A DNA stretch of 64,000 nucleotides from an uncultured Jannaschia sp. (GCF_947494025.1 NZ_CANLTQ010000011.1:28210-92209); one strand, 5' to 3'; positions 8,475 to 17,396 are shown, numbered from the stretch's first letter. Translations and numbers: made by a program. Notes: a model not told the origin generated them from the sequence alone.

Positions 8475-9181
8475 AGATCTCCGACATGAACTGGCAGCAG
8501 GTCGAGGACTACCTCAAGACCGACGATCTTGCGGTCCTGCCGCTGGGCAGCACCGAACAGCATGCAGGCCTGTCGCTCTCGGTCGATTCCATTCTGGCCG
8601 AGAAGATGGCGCTCGACGCGGCCGAGCCGCTGGGCATCCCCGTCTTTCCGGTTCTGGCTTACGGCGTCACGCCCTATTTCATGGCCTATCCCGGCACGAT
8701 CAGCCTCCGGGTCGAAACCTACACCGCCATCGTGCGCGACATCCTCGACGGTCTCTACACCCAGGGGTTCCGGCGCATCTTCATTCTCAATGGCCATGGC
8801 GGCAACGCGCCCGCGGGCAGCCTTGCCACCGAGTGGATGGCCGATCATCCGGGCACCAGCGTGAAGTTCCACAACTGGTGGAACGCGCCCGAAACCCTCG
8901 CCAAGGTGCAGGAGATCGACCCGGTCGCCAGCCACGCCTCGTGGATGGAAAACTTTCCGTGGACCCGGTTGCCGGGCCAGCTGCCGACGCAGCAGAAGCC
9001 GATGATCGACCTCGCCGCGATGCGGGCGATGGATCCGGCCACGACCCGCCGCGTCTTGGGCGACGGCAACTTCGGGGGCTATTATCAGCGTGACGATGCC
9101 GAGATGCAGGCGCTCTGGGACACGGGCGTGGCCGAGACGCGCAAGCTGATGCAGGGACCCTGGGCCGAGGTGACGCGGTGA
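8471..9181 (+). CDS. Creatininase family protein (metal-dependent amidohydrolase)
   Basis: This 236-residue member of the creatinine amidohydrolase family would open a cyclic or linear amide in the cytoplasm. Four metal-site residues of the family can be seen: Glu and His in GSTEQHAG, Asp in LSVDSILAE and His in NGHGGN. The start is a TTG at 8471 whose last two bases begin the regulator stop (TTGA); an AGGAAG ribosome site sits 7 bases upstream. An ATG five codons later is the alternative. It is the first enzyme of a four- to five-gene catabolic operon with overlapping genes. True creatininase is unlikely without creatinase or sarcosine genes; the substrate is unknown. Confidence 0.88.
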   Translation: MKISDMNWQQVEDYLKTDDLAVLPLGSTEQHAGLSLSVDSILAEKMALDAAEPLGIPVFPVLAYGVTPYFMAYPGTISLRVETYTAIVRDILDGLYTQGFRRIFILNGHGGNAPAGSLATEWMADHPGTSVKFHNWWNAPETLAKVQEIDPVASHASWMENFPWTRLPGQLPTQQKPMIDLAAMRAMDPATTRRVLGDGNFGGYYQRDDAEMQALWDTGVAETRKLMQGPWAEVTR

Positions 9182-10197
9182 GTGGACCGATACTGATCTG
9201 GGGCGCCGGCGCCATCGGCGGCAGCCTAGGCGCGGCCTTTCTGCGTGCGGGGCACGACGTGGTCTTCGTCGACAACGACGCCGACCACGTCGCCGCGATG
9301 AACGCGGACGGGTTGACGATCGAAGGCCCGGTCCGGCCCGATCATGTACAGGCGGCCGCATTCCGGCCCCGCGACGTCGACGGCGTATTCGACCGCGTCT
9401 TCCTTTGCGTGAAGGCGCTGCACACCGAGACGGCCATCGCCCAGCTTTCCCCGCATCTCGCGAAGGACGGCTATGTCGTTTCCGCCCAGAACGGATTGAA
9501 CGAGCGGACCATCGCCCGCGAGGTGGGGGCGAAGCGCACAATCGGCTGCTTCGTCAATTTCGGCGCGGATTACCTGCGCCCCGGCGTGGTGCATTATTCC
9601 GGGCGCGGCGCGGTGGTGGTGGGCGAACTCGACGGCGCCGACGGCCCACGCATCCGTGCGCTACACGATCTGATGCGCGCGTTCGACGACCGCGCCGTGC
9701 TGACGCCAAACATCTGGGGCTATCTCTGGGGGAAGATGACCTATGGTGCCCTCCTTTTCGGCACCGCGCTCACCGACGATTCCATCGCGGACGTGCTCGA
9801 CGCCGCCGATTGCCGCCCCGTCCTCACGGCCCTCGGGCAGGAGACCGGCGCAGTCGCGGCGGCCGAGGGCGTGGCTTGCGAGGGGTTCAACGGCTTCGAT
9901 CCCGCGGCCTTTGCTCCCGGCGCGCCGCCGGCCGCGCCCGATCGCTCCTTCGCGGAGATGGTGGCGCATAACCGCACTTCGGCCAAGACGCATTCCGGCA
10001 TCTGGCGCGATCTGGCGGTCCGAAAGCGCAAGACCGAATGCGAGGCGCAGCTCGGTCCCATCGTCGCCACCGGCCGCGCGCATGGGCTTGCGACGCCACT
10101 GACCGAACGTCTGATGGCGATGATCGCGGAAATCGAGCGTGGCGAGCGTCCGCTTTCGCGTGACAACCTGACCGAACTGGCGGAGGTCATGCCATGA
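9178..10197 (+). CDS. Ketopantoate reductase (PanE/ApbA) family dehydrogenase
   Basis: This 339-residue NAD(P)-dependent reductase has an N-terminal Rossmann domain starting at ILIWGAGAIGGSLGAAFLRA and a C-terminal helical domain with the family's WGKMTYGALLFGTALTD region. PanE reduces 2-dehydropantoate, but in an operon with a creatininase-family hydrolase, an SDR and an M20 amidohydrolase this paralogue more likely oxidises or reduces a 2-keto or 2-hydroxy acid from the imported substrate. The GTG start at 9178 overlaps the preceding stop (GTGA), and its TGA overlaps the next ATG. At 339 residues it is somewhat longer than PanE (about 300). Confidence 0.88.
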   Translation: MSGPILIWGAGAIGGSLGAAFLRAGHDVVFVDNDADHVAAMNADGLTIEGPVRPDHVQAAAFRPRDVDGVFDRVFLCVKALHTETAIAQLSPHLAKDGYVVSAQNGLNERTIAREVGAKRTIGCFVNFGADYLRPGVVHYSGRGAVVVGELDGADGPRIRALHDLMRAFDDRAVLTPNIWGYLWGKMTYGALLFGTALTDDSIADVLDAADCRPVLTALGQETGAVAAAEGVACEGFNGFDPAAFAPGAPPAAPDRSFAEMVAHNRTSAKTHSGIWRDLAVRKRKTECEAQLGPIVATGRAHGLATPLTERLMAMIAEIERGERPLSRDNLTELAEVMP

Positions 10198-10934
10198 AAA
10201 TCCTGTTCGAGGACCGTATCGTCGTCATCACCGGCGGCGCGCAGGGAATTGGCCACGCCATCGCTCTGGCCTTCGCGGAGCTTGGCGCGCGGGTCCACGC
10301 GGTCGACGTGGATGCCGAGGGTCTCTCCCGCACCGTAGCGGACGACGCCCGCATGACCGCGCATACGCTTGACATCTCCGACCGCGACGCGGTTCAGGCC
10401 GTGATCCCCGCGCTGGACGCAGACATCCTTGTAAACTGCGCCGGCGGTGTGCGCGGCCAGGTCGGACGGCCCATCGAGGAGATTTCCGCCGCCGACTGGC
10501 AGACGATCTTCGACGTCAACCTGACCGGAACGTTTCTCATGTCGCAGGCAGTCGCTCCGGCGATGAAAGCGAAGCGCAAGGGGCGGATCATTAACATCTC
10601 GTCGGGAGCGGGCCGCACGATCAGCCTCACCGGCATTCAGGCCTATGCCAGCGCGAAAGCGGGCCAGATCGGACTCACGCGTCAGCTTGCCCATGAATTC
10701 GGTCCGAGCGGCGTCACCGTGAACTGCATCGCCCCCGGCTTCGTGCGCTCCAATCCCACGACCGAGCGCCAGTGGGAGGCGATGGGCGAGGCGGGACAGG
10801 CCGCGCTGTTGCAGAACATCGCGATGCGGCGCCTCGGCACGCCGGAAGACATCGCGAACGCGGTCCTGTTCTTCGCCTCCGACCATGCCGGCTGGATCAC
10901 CGGCGAGACGCTCGGCGTGGATGGCGGCAAATGA
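10194..10934 (+). CDS. Short-chain dehydrogenase/reductase (SDR)
   Basis: This 246-residue classical SDR has cofactor motif TGGAQGIG (residues about 15-22) and NCAGG. The catalytic Ser is in INISSGAG, YASAKAG carries the Tyr and Lys, and the C-terminus reads GETLGVDGGK. An acidic residue after the second strand (AVDVDAEG) suggests NAD(H) preference. The start ATG overlaps the stop of the PanE-like gene and its own stop overlaps the M20 start, so it is part of the same catabolic operon. It probably oxidises an alcohol intermediate; the substrate cannot be told from sequence. Confidence 0.93.
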   Translation: MKILFEDRIVVITGGAQGIGHAIALAFAELGARVHAVDVDAEGLSRTVADDARMTAHTLDISDRDAVQAVIPALDADILVNCAGGVRGQVGRPIEEISAADWQTIFDVNLTGTFLMSQAVAPAMKAKRKGRIINISSGAGRTISLTGIQAYASAKAGQIGLTRQLAHEFGPSGVTVNCIAPGFVRSNPTTERQWEAMGEAGQAALLQNIAMRRLGTPEDIANAVLFFASDHAGWITGETLGVDGGK

Positions 10935-12310
10935 GCGGAACGGACGAGCAGGAGGCGTGGCTCGCCGCGCACGATGCCGAGACCGTCGAGACACTGAAGG
11001 CGTTTTGCCGCATTCCGAGCGTGAGCACCGATCCCGCCTTCCGGGACGACGTGCGCAGCGCGGCCGGCTTCGTCACGGAGCGGCTGACAGAGGCCGGAAT
11101 GCCGGTTGTCGAGCTTGTCGAGACCGGCGGCCATCCCTGCATCTTCGCCGAATGGATCACCGACCCGGCCAAGCCCACGATCCTGATCTACGGCCATTAC
11201 GACGTGCAGCCGCCCGATCCTGTCGACAAGTGGCAAAGCCCGCCCTTCGAGCCTGAAATCCGCGACGACCGCCTCTACGCGCGCGGCGCGTCGGACGACA
11301 AGGGCTCGCTCCTCATCCCGCTCGTGGTCACGCGCGCCTTCCGGGAGACGGCCGGATCACCCCCGCTCAACCTCAAGTTCCTGATCGAGGGGGAGGAGGA
11401 ATCCGGCTCGCCTCATTTCGCGCCGACCGTCGCGGCAATGGCCGAACGGCTCGCCTGCGACGTGGCGGTTTCGGCCGACGGGGCGATGTGGCGCGCGGAC
11501 CTGCCTTCGATCACCGTGGCGAGCCGGGGGATGCTCGCGATGGAGCTGACATTGCGGGGCGCGGCGAAGGACCTCCATTCCGGCCGTCACGGCGGCTCCG
11601 CCCCGAATCCGATCCGGGCGCTCGCTGGCATGCTCGCGACGCTGCATGACAAGGCCGGGCTGGTCGCGGTCTCCGGTTTTCTCGAGGGCGCGACCCCGCC
11701 CGACCCGGCCATCGTCCGGGCCATCGAGACGGTGGGCTTCGATGTGCCGGGTTATTTCGACGCCATCGGCGCACCGCATCCCCGTCCGATGCCGGACGGC
11801 CCGGCCCTGCTTACGCGGCAATGGCTGATCCCGACGCTCGAGTTCAACGGCATCTCCGGCGGCTATGCCGGGGCAGGCACCAAAACGGTCATCCCTGCGG
11901 AAGCCAGCGTCAAGATCACCTGCCGTCTCGTCGCCGGCCAGTCGCCCGACATCGTGTTCGATGCCATCCGCAAGCATCTTGAGGCCGTCCTGCCCACCGG
12001 CTTCGCGATGGATCTGCGCCGTCATGGCCCCGGCTCGGCGGCCTTCGCGCTGGATCCGGATTTGCCGGCGATGCGGGTGACCGAGGATATTCTCGAGGAG
12101 ATCATGGGAACGGCCCCGCTCCGCGTCGCGATGGGCGCCACGATCCCTATCGGTTCGGTCTTCGCGGAATATCTGGGGGTCGGAACGATCTTCTTCTCGT
12201 TCTCCACTTCGGACGAGGATTATCACGCTCCGAACGAGTTCTACCGCCTTTCCAATCTGCGCGATGGTCAGGTCGCCTGGGCACGGCTGTTCGACCGACT
12301 GGCCCGATGA
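10931..12310 (+). CDS. M20 family metallopeptidase/amidohydrolase (ArgE/DapE/dipeptidase type)
   Basis: This 459-residue cytoplasmic dizinc hydrolase carries GHYDVQPPDP (metal ligand His and catalytic Asp) and GEEESGSPHFA (catalytic Glu and metal-binding Glu). The dimerisation-domain segment starts near LTLRGAAKDLHSGRHGG, and the C-terminal metal His follows in DEDYHAPNEFY. This pattern is that of dipeptidase-like M20 enzymes with a long lid domain. The ATG at 10931 overlaps the SDR stop. It would hydrolyse an amide bond of a dipeptide or N-acyl amino acid delivered by the divergent ABC importer. Confidence 0.93.
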   Translation: MSGTDEQEAWLAAHDAETVETLKAFCRIPSVSTDPAFRDDVRSAAGFVTERLTEAGMPVVELVETGGHPCIFAEWITDPAKPTILIYGHYDVQPPDPVDKWQSPPFEPEIRDDRLYARGASDDKGSLLIPLVVTRAFRETAGSPPLNLKFLIEGEEESGSPHFAPTVAAMAERLACDVAVSADGAMWRADLPSITVASRGMLAMELTLRGAAKDLHSGRHGGSAPNPIRALAGMLATLHDKAGLVAVSGFLEGATPPDPAIVRAIETVGFDVPGYFDAIGAPHPRPMPDGPALLTRQWLIPTLEFNGISGGYAGAGTKTVIPAEASVKITCRLVAGQSPDIVFDAIRKHLEAVLPTGFAMDLRRHGPGSAAFALDPDLPAMRVTEDILEEIMGTAPLRVAMGATIPIGSVFAEYLGVGTIFFSFSTSDEDYHAPNEFYRLSNLRDGQVAWARLFDRLAR

Positions 12311-12507
12311 AGGGCATCGCCGAGCCCGCCGCGGCCTATCGCGACGGTTCTCCCAGGCCGACCACCGTGGTTGCGGAAGTGCAGACCCGGATCGTGGCCC
12401 GCGACCCGGTGCTGAACGCCTTCGCCGACCGATGCAGGGGCAGGCTGGGCGGCGACGCGGCGCTTCCGTCCGTGGCGGCGGCGATCGAGGCGCGGCTGGC
12501 GGGCTGA
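12307..12507 (+). pseudogene. Stub of an amidase-signature family gene (N-terminus only)
   Basis: Only 66 codons remain. The start overlaps the M20 stop (ATGA), as expected for another operon member. The first 42 residues look like the N-terminus of GatA/AtzF-type amidases: AAAYRDGSPRPTTVVAEV followed by RIVARDPVLNAF. After that the frame ends at a TGA, with none of the Lys-Ser-Ser catalytic core, which should start around residue 80. The simplest reading is an amidase that was the last gene of the catabolic operon and has been lost by deletion. A tiny functional protein is less likely. Confidence 0.55.
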
Positions 12508-12839
12508 GGGTCAGCCGTACCGCGCCCGGTTTCCGCTCCCCCAATTCGATACGGCGTCCGCTGCATGCGCGGTTCGCCTTTAAAGCGGTTTGCGTTCAAC
12601 CGGACGCGTAACCTGAAAAACTGTTCAGGCAAACCGAACCGCTTCTTCGCTCGTCCTGACCGATGATCTATCGGGTGACGACAAGAACCGAGCAACCGCA
12701 GCGATTGGTCGCTTCGTCCGCAGCGTCGCTGCGACGAAAGTACGGGACGGTTTGGATTGCCGCCGCTCGAACGGAAGCGGTGAACGTCGAAAGCCGTCTT
12801 CCTGTTCGCCGCTGCGGTGCTTGTGCGGGCGTTTGATCC
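12508..12839. other. Intergenic stretch without recognised gene
   Basis: These 332 bases lie between the amidase stub and the convergent dehydratase gene. No convincing coding frame is visible. A 6-bp hairpin, CCTGAA (12612-12617) and TTCAGG (12624-12629), could act as a weak terminator but has no T tract. The local composition (GCGGTTTGCG, AACCGAACCGC) is less GC-rich than the flanks. It may be where the rest of the amidase gene was lost. Confidence 0.4.
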
Positions 12840-14051
12840 TCAGGCCACGTCCTGCGTGTCGAGGCGGCGATGGATGGCGTCCGGGCGATTTTCGAGACCG
12901 GGCAGAAGCTCGATTCCAAGGCCGGGATCGTCCGAGGCGCCGATCTGCCCGTCGCGGATTGGCGGCAGAGCAGTAACGAGTTCCGTGTACCAGCCAGTGT
13001 AAAAGGCGCGCACCGATTCCTGCACCAGCGCCATACGCGCGTGAAGCGAGAAATGACAGGAGGCCATGAAGACCACCGGCCCCGTGCAGTCATGGGGGGC
13101 CACGGGGATGTGCGCAGCTTCCGCGAGCGCGGCGATCTTGCGTGCCTCCGTCAGGCCGCCGCACCATGACAGGTCGAGCATCGCGATCCCGGCGACCCCG
13201 GTGGCAAGGTAGTCGCGGAAGGCATGCGGGTAGGCCAGCGTCTCGGATGCGCAGACGGGCGCGCTCGAATGGGCGGCGTAGGCCTTCAGGCTGTCGAGGC
13301 TGTCCATCCGGATCGGATCCTCGTGCCAGAACGTGTCATATGGCTTCAGCGCATGCGCGATCCTCTGCGCGGCTGGCAGGTGCCACAGCGAATGGAACTC
13401 CACCATGATGTCCATACGATCGCCCACCGCCGCGCGGATCTTTTCGAATGGCTCGAGCGCGGTCCCCAACTCGTTGGCGGAGATATCGAGGCCGTGGTTG
13501 CGCTCGGCGGCCATGTCGAAGGGCCAGATCTTCATTCCCGTGATCCCCTCCTCGAGAAGGGAATGCGCCAACTCGTCTGCACGGTGAAGAAAAGCGTCCA
13601 GATCCTCGTACGGCCCGGCATGCGGTTCGCGGTGACCCCAGTTCTCGACCTTCTGCGCACGGGTGTCGCGCACGTAACGGTAACCGGCGCAGGTATTGTA
13701 GGTACGGATCGTCTCCCGGCTCTTTCCGCCGAGAGCGACGGAGACAGGCAATCCGGTGGCCTTGCCGAAAATGTCCCACAAGGCGATGTCGATGGCCGAG
13801 TTGCCACGCGTCTCCACGCCCGCGCCGCGCCAACCCAGGTAGCCCAGGAGATCCCGGCCGATCGCCTCGATCTGCATCGGGTCGCGTCCGATGAGCCGGG
13901 GCGCGGCGGTTTCGTGGATATACGCCTCCACTGCCGCAGCGCCCATGAAGGTCTCGCCAAGGCCCGTAAGCCCCTCGTCGGTCTCGACGCGAACCCACAG
14001 GATATTGGGAAACTCGCCGAGGCGAAGGGTCTCGACGGCGACGATCTTCAT
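12840..14051 (-). CDS. Mandelate racemase/enolase superfamily dehydratase
   Basis: This 403-residue enzyme has the capping domain followed by the TIM barrel of the enolase superfamily. These enzymes abstract an alpha-proton from a carboxylate, often dehydrating sugar acids. Likely metal ligands are Glu in MVEFHSLWH, Glu in WHEDPIRMD and Glu in CASETLAYP. Candidate catalytic residues are the Lys in TGMKIWPFD and the His in APHDCTGPV. The KIWPFD form, with a single Lys rather than KxK, points to a subgroup whose substrate I cannot name. It lies about 50 bases after the TRAP binding-protein gene on the same strand, so its substrate is probably the acid sugar imported by that system. Confidence 0.92.
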   Translation of the reverse strand: MKIVAVETLRLGEFPNILWVRVETDEGLTGLGETFMGAAAVEAYIHETAAPRLIGRDPMQIEAIGRDLLGYLGWRGAGVETRGNSAIDIALWDIFGKATGLPVSVALGGKSRETIRTYNTCAGYRYVRDTRAQKVENWGHREPHAGPYEDLDAFLHRADELAHSLLEEGITGMKIWPFDMAAERNHGLDISANELGTALEPFEKIRAAVGDRMDIMVEFHSLWHLPAAQRIAHALKPYDTFWHEDPIRMDSLDSLKAYAAHSSAPVCASETLAYPHAFRDYLATGVAGIAMLDLSWCGGLTEARKIAALAEAAHIPVAPHDCTGPVVFMASCHFSLHARMALVQESVRAFYTGWYTELVTALPPIRDGQIGASDDPGLGIELLPGLENRPDAIHRRLDTQDVA

Positions 14052-14102
14052 GCGGGCGCTCCTGCGGGGGGCGGGGCCGCACGGCCCCGCCCGGTGTCGA
14101 GA

Positions 14103-15104
14103 TCACTCGCCGCGAATCTCGGCGAGCTGGCTCTGCACGCGGTCGATCACGTCCTGTCCGATCGTATCGGCATTCCGCTCATAGACGCCCAGCACCGCAT
14201 CGCGGATCTCGGCCATGTTCTCCTCGGAGATCTCGTTGAACGCCGTGCCGGCCTCGGTGATTCGCTCAAGGGATTGTCCGGCCAATTCCCGGCTCGCCTC
14301 GCGCTGGACGCTCTGACCCGCCATGGCGCAGTCTCTCAGGATCTGCTGCTCCTCCTCGGAATAGGTCTGGAAGATCGGCCCCGAGAACAGCACCAGGAAC
14401 GGCGTGTAGGCATGCTGCGTCGCGGAGACGTAATCCTGCACCTCGTAGAATTGCGAGGTGTCGATCGTGACGTAGGGGTTCTCCTGCGCGTCGATGGCCC
14501 CAGTCTCCAGCGCGGTGAAGACCTCGCCGAAGGCCATCGGCGTGGGATTGGTGCCGAGGGTCTGGAACGTGTCGAGGAAAATGTTGTTCTGCATCACGCG
14601 GGTGCGGATGCCCTGGAAATCCTCGAGAGACTCGATGGGCCGCACGTTGTTCGACAGGTTGCGGAAGCCGTTTTCCCACCAGGAAAGGTTCACGAGGCCG
14701 GAATCCAGCATCCGTTCGGAGATGAACTCGCCGAATTCACCGTCGAGGACGGCATCCGCTTCCTCCGCGTTGGCGAAGAGGAAGGGCAGGTCGAACACGC
14801 CAAGTTCCGGCACGATGCCCACGATGGGAGAGGTCGAGGTGATGACCATTTCCTGCACGCCCGATCGCAAGGCCTGCGTCGCCTGCAGGTCGTCACCGAG
14901 GGCGGAACTCCAGAACGCGTTCAGGGTCCAGGCGCCGTCGGTGCGTTCGTCGGTGCATTGGCGCATGGCTTCGATGCCATCGGCGACCGGATGATCCTCG
15001 GCTACGCCGTTGGAAATGCGGATCGTGCGCTCCTGCACCTGTGCCTGGACCGGGGCAGCGAGCGCGACCAGGGCGGTCGCCGCAAGTAGATGTTTCATGG
15101 TCAT
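14103..15104 (-). CDS. dctP: TRAP transporter solute-binding protein, DctP family
   Basis: This 333-residue periplasmic protein binds the TRAP substrate. The first of two close ATG codons at 15104 gives a short Sec signal, MTMKHLLAATALVALAAPVQA. A strong GGAGGAGG ribosome site precedes it. DctP features include the segment GIRTRVMQN, whose Arg pairs with the substrate carboxylate in this family, and ENPYVTIDTSQFYEVQDYVS. It is the third gene after DctQ and DctM. Pairing with an enolase-superfamily enzyme suggests an aldonate or uronate-like ligand. Confidence 0.94.
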   Translation of the reverse strand: MTMKHLLAATALVALAAPVQAQVQERTIRISNGVAEDHPVADGIEAMRQCTDERTDGAWTLNAFWSSALGDDLQATQALRSGVQEMVITSTSPIVGIVPELGVFDLPFLFANAEEADAVLDGEFGEFISERMLDSGLVNLSWWENGFRNLSNNVRPIESLEDFQGIRTRVMQNNIFLDTFQTLGTNPTPMAFGEVFTALETGAIDAQENPYVTIDTSQFYEVQDYVSATQHAYTPFLVLFSGPIFQTYSEEEQQILRDCAMAGQSVQREASRELAGQSLERITEAGTAFNEISEENMAEIRDAVLGVYERNADTIGQDVIDRVQSQLAEIRGE

Positions 15105-15142
15105 GGTGTCCTCCTCCTCCTGATGGACGTGATGTCGGGCCG

Positions 15143-16420
15143 TCAGCGCAACGCGTTCAGCGGTACGGTGACGAGTTCGGGAAACAGAACGAGCAGGACC
15201 AGGACAACGACCTGCGCGAGCAGGAACGGCATCACGCCGCCGATGACCTGGCCCAGAGGCACGCGGGCGACACCGCTGACCACGTTCAGCACGACGCCTA
15301 CGGGCGGGGTGATCAGGCCAATGCAGGTGGTCATTACGAAGATCACCCCGAAATAGACCGGGTCGATCCCTGCCGCGCGGATGACCGGCATGAGTACCGG
15401 CGCCAGGATCAGGATGGTCGGCGCGAGGTCGAGCACGGTGCCCATCACGAAGACCAGCGTAATGATGGCCAGCATCAGGAGGCGCGGGTTGTCCATCAGG
15501 GGTTCGATGAATCCAACGATCTGTGCGGGAATGTTCGCTGAGGTGATCAGCCAGGACGTGACAAGAGCCGCGGCCACCAGGAACAGGACCACCGCCGTCA
15601 TCTTCGCGGCGTTCAGAAGGACGGTATAGAGTTCCCGCAGGTGCAGTTCGCGATAGACGAAGAGCCCGACGAAAAGCGCGTAGACCGCCGCGACCACCGC
15701 TGCCTCGGTGGGAGTGAAGACACCGAAGCGGATGCCTCCCAGGATGATGACCGGCATCATGAGGGCCCAGAGCGCATCCAGGGTCGCGCGCAGCCGCTCC
15801 TTGCCGGAGCGCTTCGGTAGGGTCTTCACGTTGTCCCGTCGCGCCACGATCAGCCACATTCCGACAAGCGACAGGGCCATCAGCATACCCGGCACGATGC
15901 CCCCGATGAACAGGCCCGTGATCGACACGTTGGCCGCTACGCCGAAGATGATGAATGCGATGGAGGGCGGGATCACGGGGGCGATGACGCCGCCTGCTGC
16001 CATGAGGCCCGCGGCGCGCGGCACGTGGTAGCCCGCCTCGCGCATCATCGGGATCAGGATCGCAGCGAGCGCCGCCGAGTCTGCCGCGGCGGAGCCCGAC
16101 AACGACGCCATGATGACTGCGGCGATGATCGCCACAATTCCGAGCCCGCCGCGCACGTGTCCCACGCAGGCTACCGCGAAATGCACGATCCGGCGGGACA
16201 ATCCGCCGGCATTCATCAACTCCCCGGCCAGCAGGAAGAACGGAATGGCCAGGAGCGTGAAGGTATTGGCCCCGGAGATCATCTGCTGGGCGATGATCTG
16301 GGTGTTGAAGATCCCCATGTAGCTCATGAGGATGATGCCGGTGAACATCAGCGCGAAGGCGACAGGCACTCCGAAGGCGAGCGTGCCGAAGAGCGCGGCA
16401 ATGAAGACGCCGATGACCAT
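15143..16420 (-). CDS. dctM: TRAP transporter large permease, DctM family
   Basis: This 425-residue inner-membrane protein has about 12 hydrophobic segments and is the cation-coupled transport subunit of a TRAP system. The sequence starts VIGVFIAALFGTLAFGVPVA and contains the typical GSAAADSAALAAILIP and ITPPVGVVLNV motifs. The ATG shares one base with the stop of the DctQ gene (TGATG). Length and motifs are intact. It works with DctQ and DctP to import an organic or sugar acid using an ion gradient. Confidence 0.95.
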   Translation of the reverse strand: MVIGVFIAALFGTLAFGVPVAFALMFTGIILMSYMGIFNTQIIAQQMISGANTFTLLAIPFFLLAGELMNAGGLSRRIVHFAVACVGHVRGGLGIVAIIAAVIMASLSGSAAADSAALAAILIPMMREAGYHVPRAAGLMAAGGVIAPVIPPSIAFIIFGVAANVSITGLFIGGIVPGMLMALSLVGMWLIVARRDNVKTLPKRSGKERLRATLDALWALMMPVIILGGIRFGVFTPTEAAVVAAVYALFVGLFVYRELHLRELYTVLLNAAKMTAVVLFLVAAALVTSWLITSANIPAQIVGFIEPLMDNPRLLMLAIITLVFVMGTVLDLAPTILILAPVLMPVIRAAGIDPVYFGVIFVMTTCIGLITPPVGVVLNVVSGVARVPLGQVIGGVMPFLLAQVVVLVLLVLFPELVTVPLNALR

Positions 16421-16965
16421 CAGCGCTGCTCCGCTTTGTGACCGGGCTCTCCGGGACCGTCGTCGTAATCACCGGCGAAACGGGCGATGTCTTCCTCCGG
16501 CATCCGTCCGGTGACGATTTGGCCGAGGCGGACGGCCGCGATCAGACCGATTCCCGCGGCGGAGAAATAGCCTACCCCGAACACCCAGATGAGCGAGATG
16601 CCGACGACCGCCGCCGTCATGGAGGCGTTGATCGGGTGCTGCACCCAGGTGCCGTGGAAGAAGACTACGGCACAGATCAGGACGATGACGTTGGTGATGA
16701 ACATGCAGATCAGCCGGCCGCGTCGTCCGAACAGGCGCACCATCGTCTCCACTCCGATATGGGCGTTCTCCTTGAACGTGATGACGGCGCCGATGAAGGT
16801 CAGCCAGACGAAGAAGTAGCGGCTGAGCTCCTCGGAGAACGTGATCCCCGAATTGAGACCGTAGCGCAACACGACGTTGACGAAGACCATCATCGCCATT
16901 CCAGCGAGCAGGATCACCATCGCCATCTCTGTCAGGCGTGTCGCCGCGGAAATCAGGCGTCCCAT
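16420..16965 (-). CDS. dctQ: TRAP transporter small permease, DctQ family
   Basis: This 181-residue membrane protein has four hydrophobic helices and the family pattern VFVNVVLRYGLNSGITFSEE followed by RYFFVWLTFIGA. It is the first gene of the TRAP-dehydratase operon. The upstream space on this strand contains TTGACA (reading leftward near 17100-17105), a possible -35 element, but no matching -10 is obvious. The C-terminal tail is hydrophilic and normal for the family. Confidence 0.93.
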   Translation of the reverse strand: MGRLISAATRLTEMAMVILLAGMAMMVFVNVVLRYGLNSGITFSEELSRYFFVWLTFIGAVITFKENAHIGVETMVRLFGRRGRLICMFITNVIVLICAVVFFHGTWVQHPINASMTAAVVGISLIWVFGVGYFSAAGIGLIAAVRLGQIVTGRMPEEDIARFAGDYDDGPGEPGHKAEQR

Positions 16966-17237
16966 AGAGCCACTCCAGCACGCATGTCATCGATCGTCGG
17001 ACGCATCCGTTCCCTCTCCCAGCGGACCCGGACCGGGCCGGACGACATCATGGTCAGCGCCGTCCTCCCGGCACCTGTCAGGTGGACAAGGGCTGAATGG
17101 CATTGTCAACGGGACTGTTGCGTTGGCGTCGCCAAGTTGTCTGGGGCTGATGCGCGAACTGCGGTCGTGTCTTGCATGGAAGCTCGCCCCCGCCTCCGCC
17201 TCGGCCGGCGGCGGTCTGCCCCCTCGAGAGTGGTCCT

Positions 17238-17396
17238 CCCTGTAGTAGGCTTTTGGGCGGGAGGGAGGACGATGGAACGGGACAGAAGAGGCGCAAGCCG
17301 GAGGAGATCGTCGTGAAGCCACGGCAGGTGGACGTGCTGGTAACGCAGGGCCGATCGGTGGCCGAAGCGGTGCGGTCGGTCGGGGGTTCGGCATGA
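17238..17396 (+). mobile_element. IS3-family remnant: 5' end of a transposase OrfA
   Basis: Frame translation from about 17280 gives KRRKPEEIVVKPRQVDVL followed by TQGRSVAEAVRSVG. This is the helix-turn-helix start of IS3-family OrfA proteins. It ends at a TGA after about 37 residues, and the ATG at 17272 is out of frame by one base. Nothing of OrfB follows here. The left edge is placed tentatively at TGTAGTAGGC near 17240. The rest of 16966-17510 holds no other gene that I recognise. Confidence 0.65.

Noticed and set aside
8471..9181. Calling the gene a true creatininase
   Set aside because: The family motifs fit, but no creatinase, sarcosine oxidase or creatinine transporter gene is near, and the operon partners point to another substrate.
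13224..15089. A 621-codon frame antisense to the dehydratase and DctP genes
   Set aside because: It spans two well-supported genes on the other strand and shows no family motif or ribosome site.
14103..16472. A 789-codon frame that would extend DctP upstream
   Set aside because: The upstream part is the wrong frame over DctM. The DctP signal peptide and a strong GGAGGAGG ribosome site fix the start at 15104.
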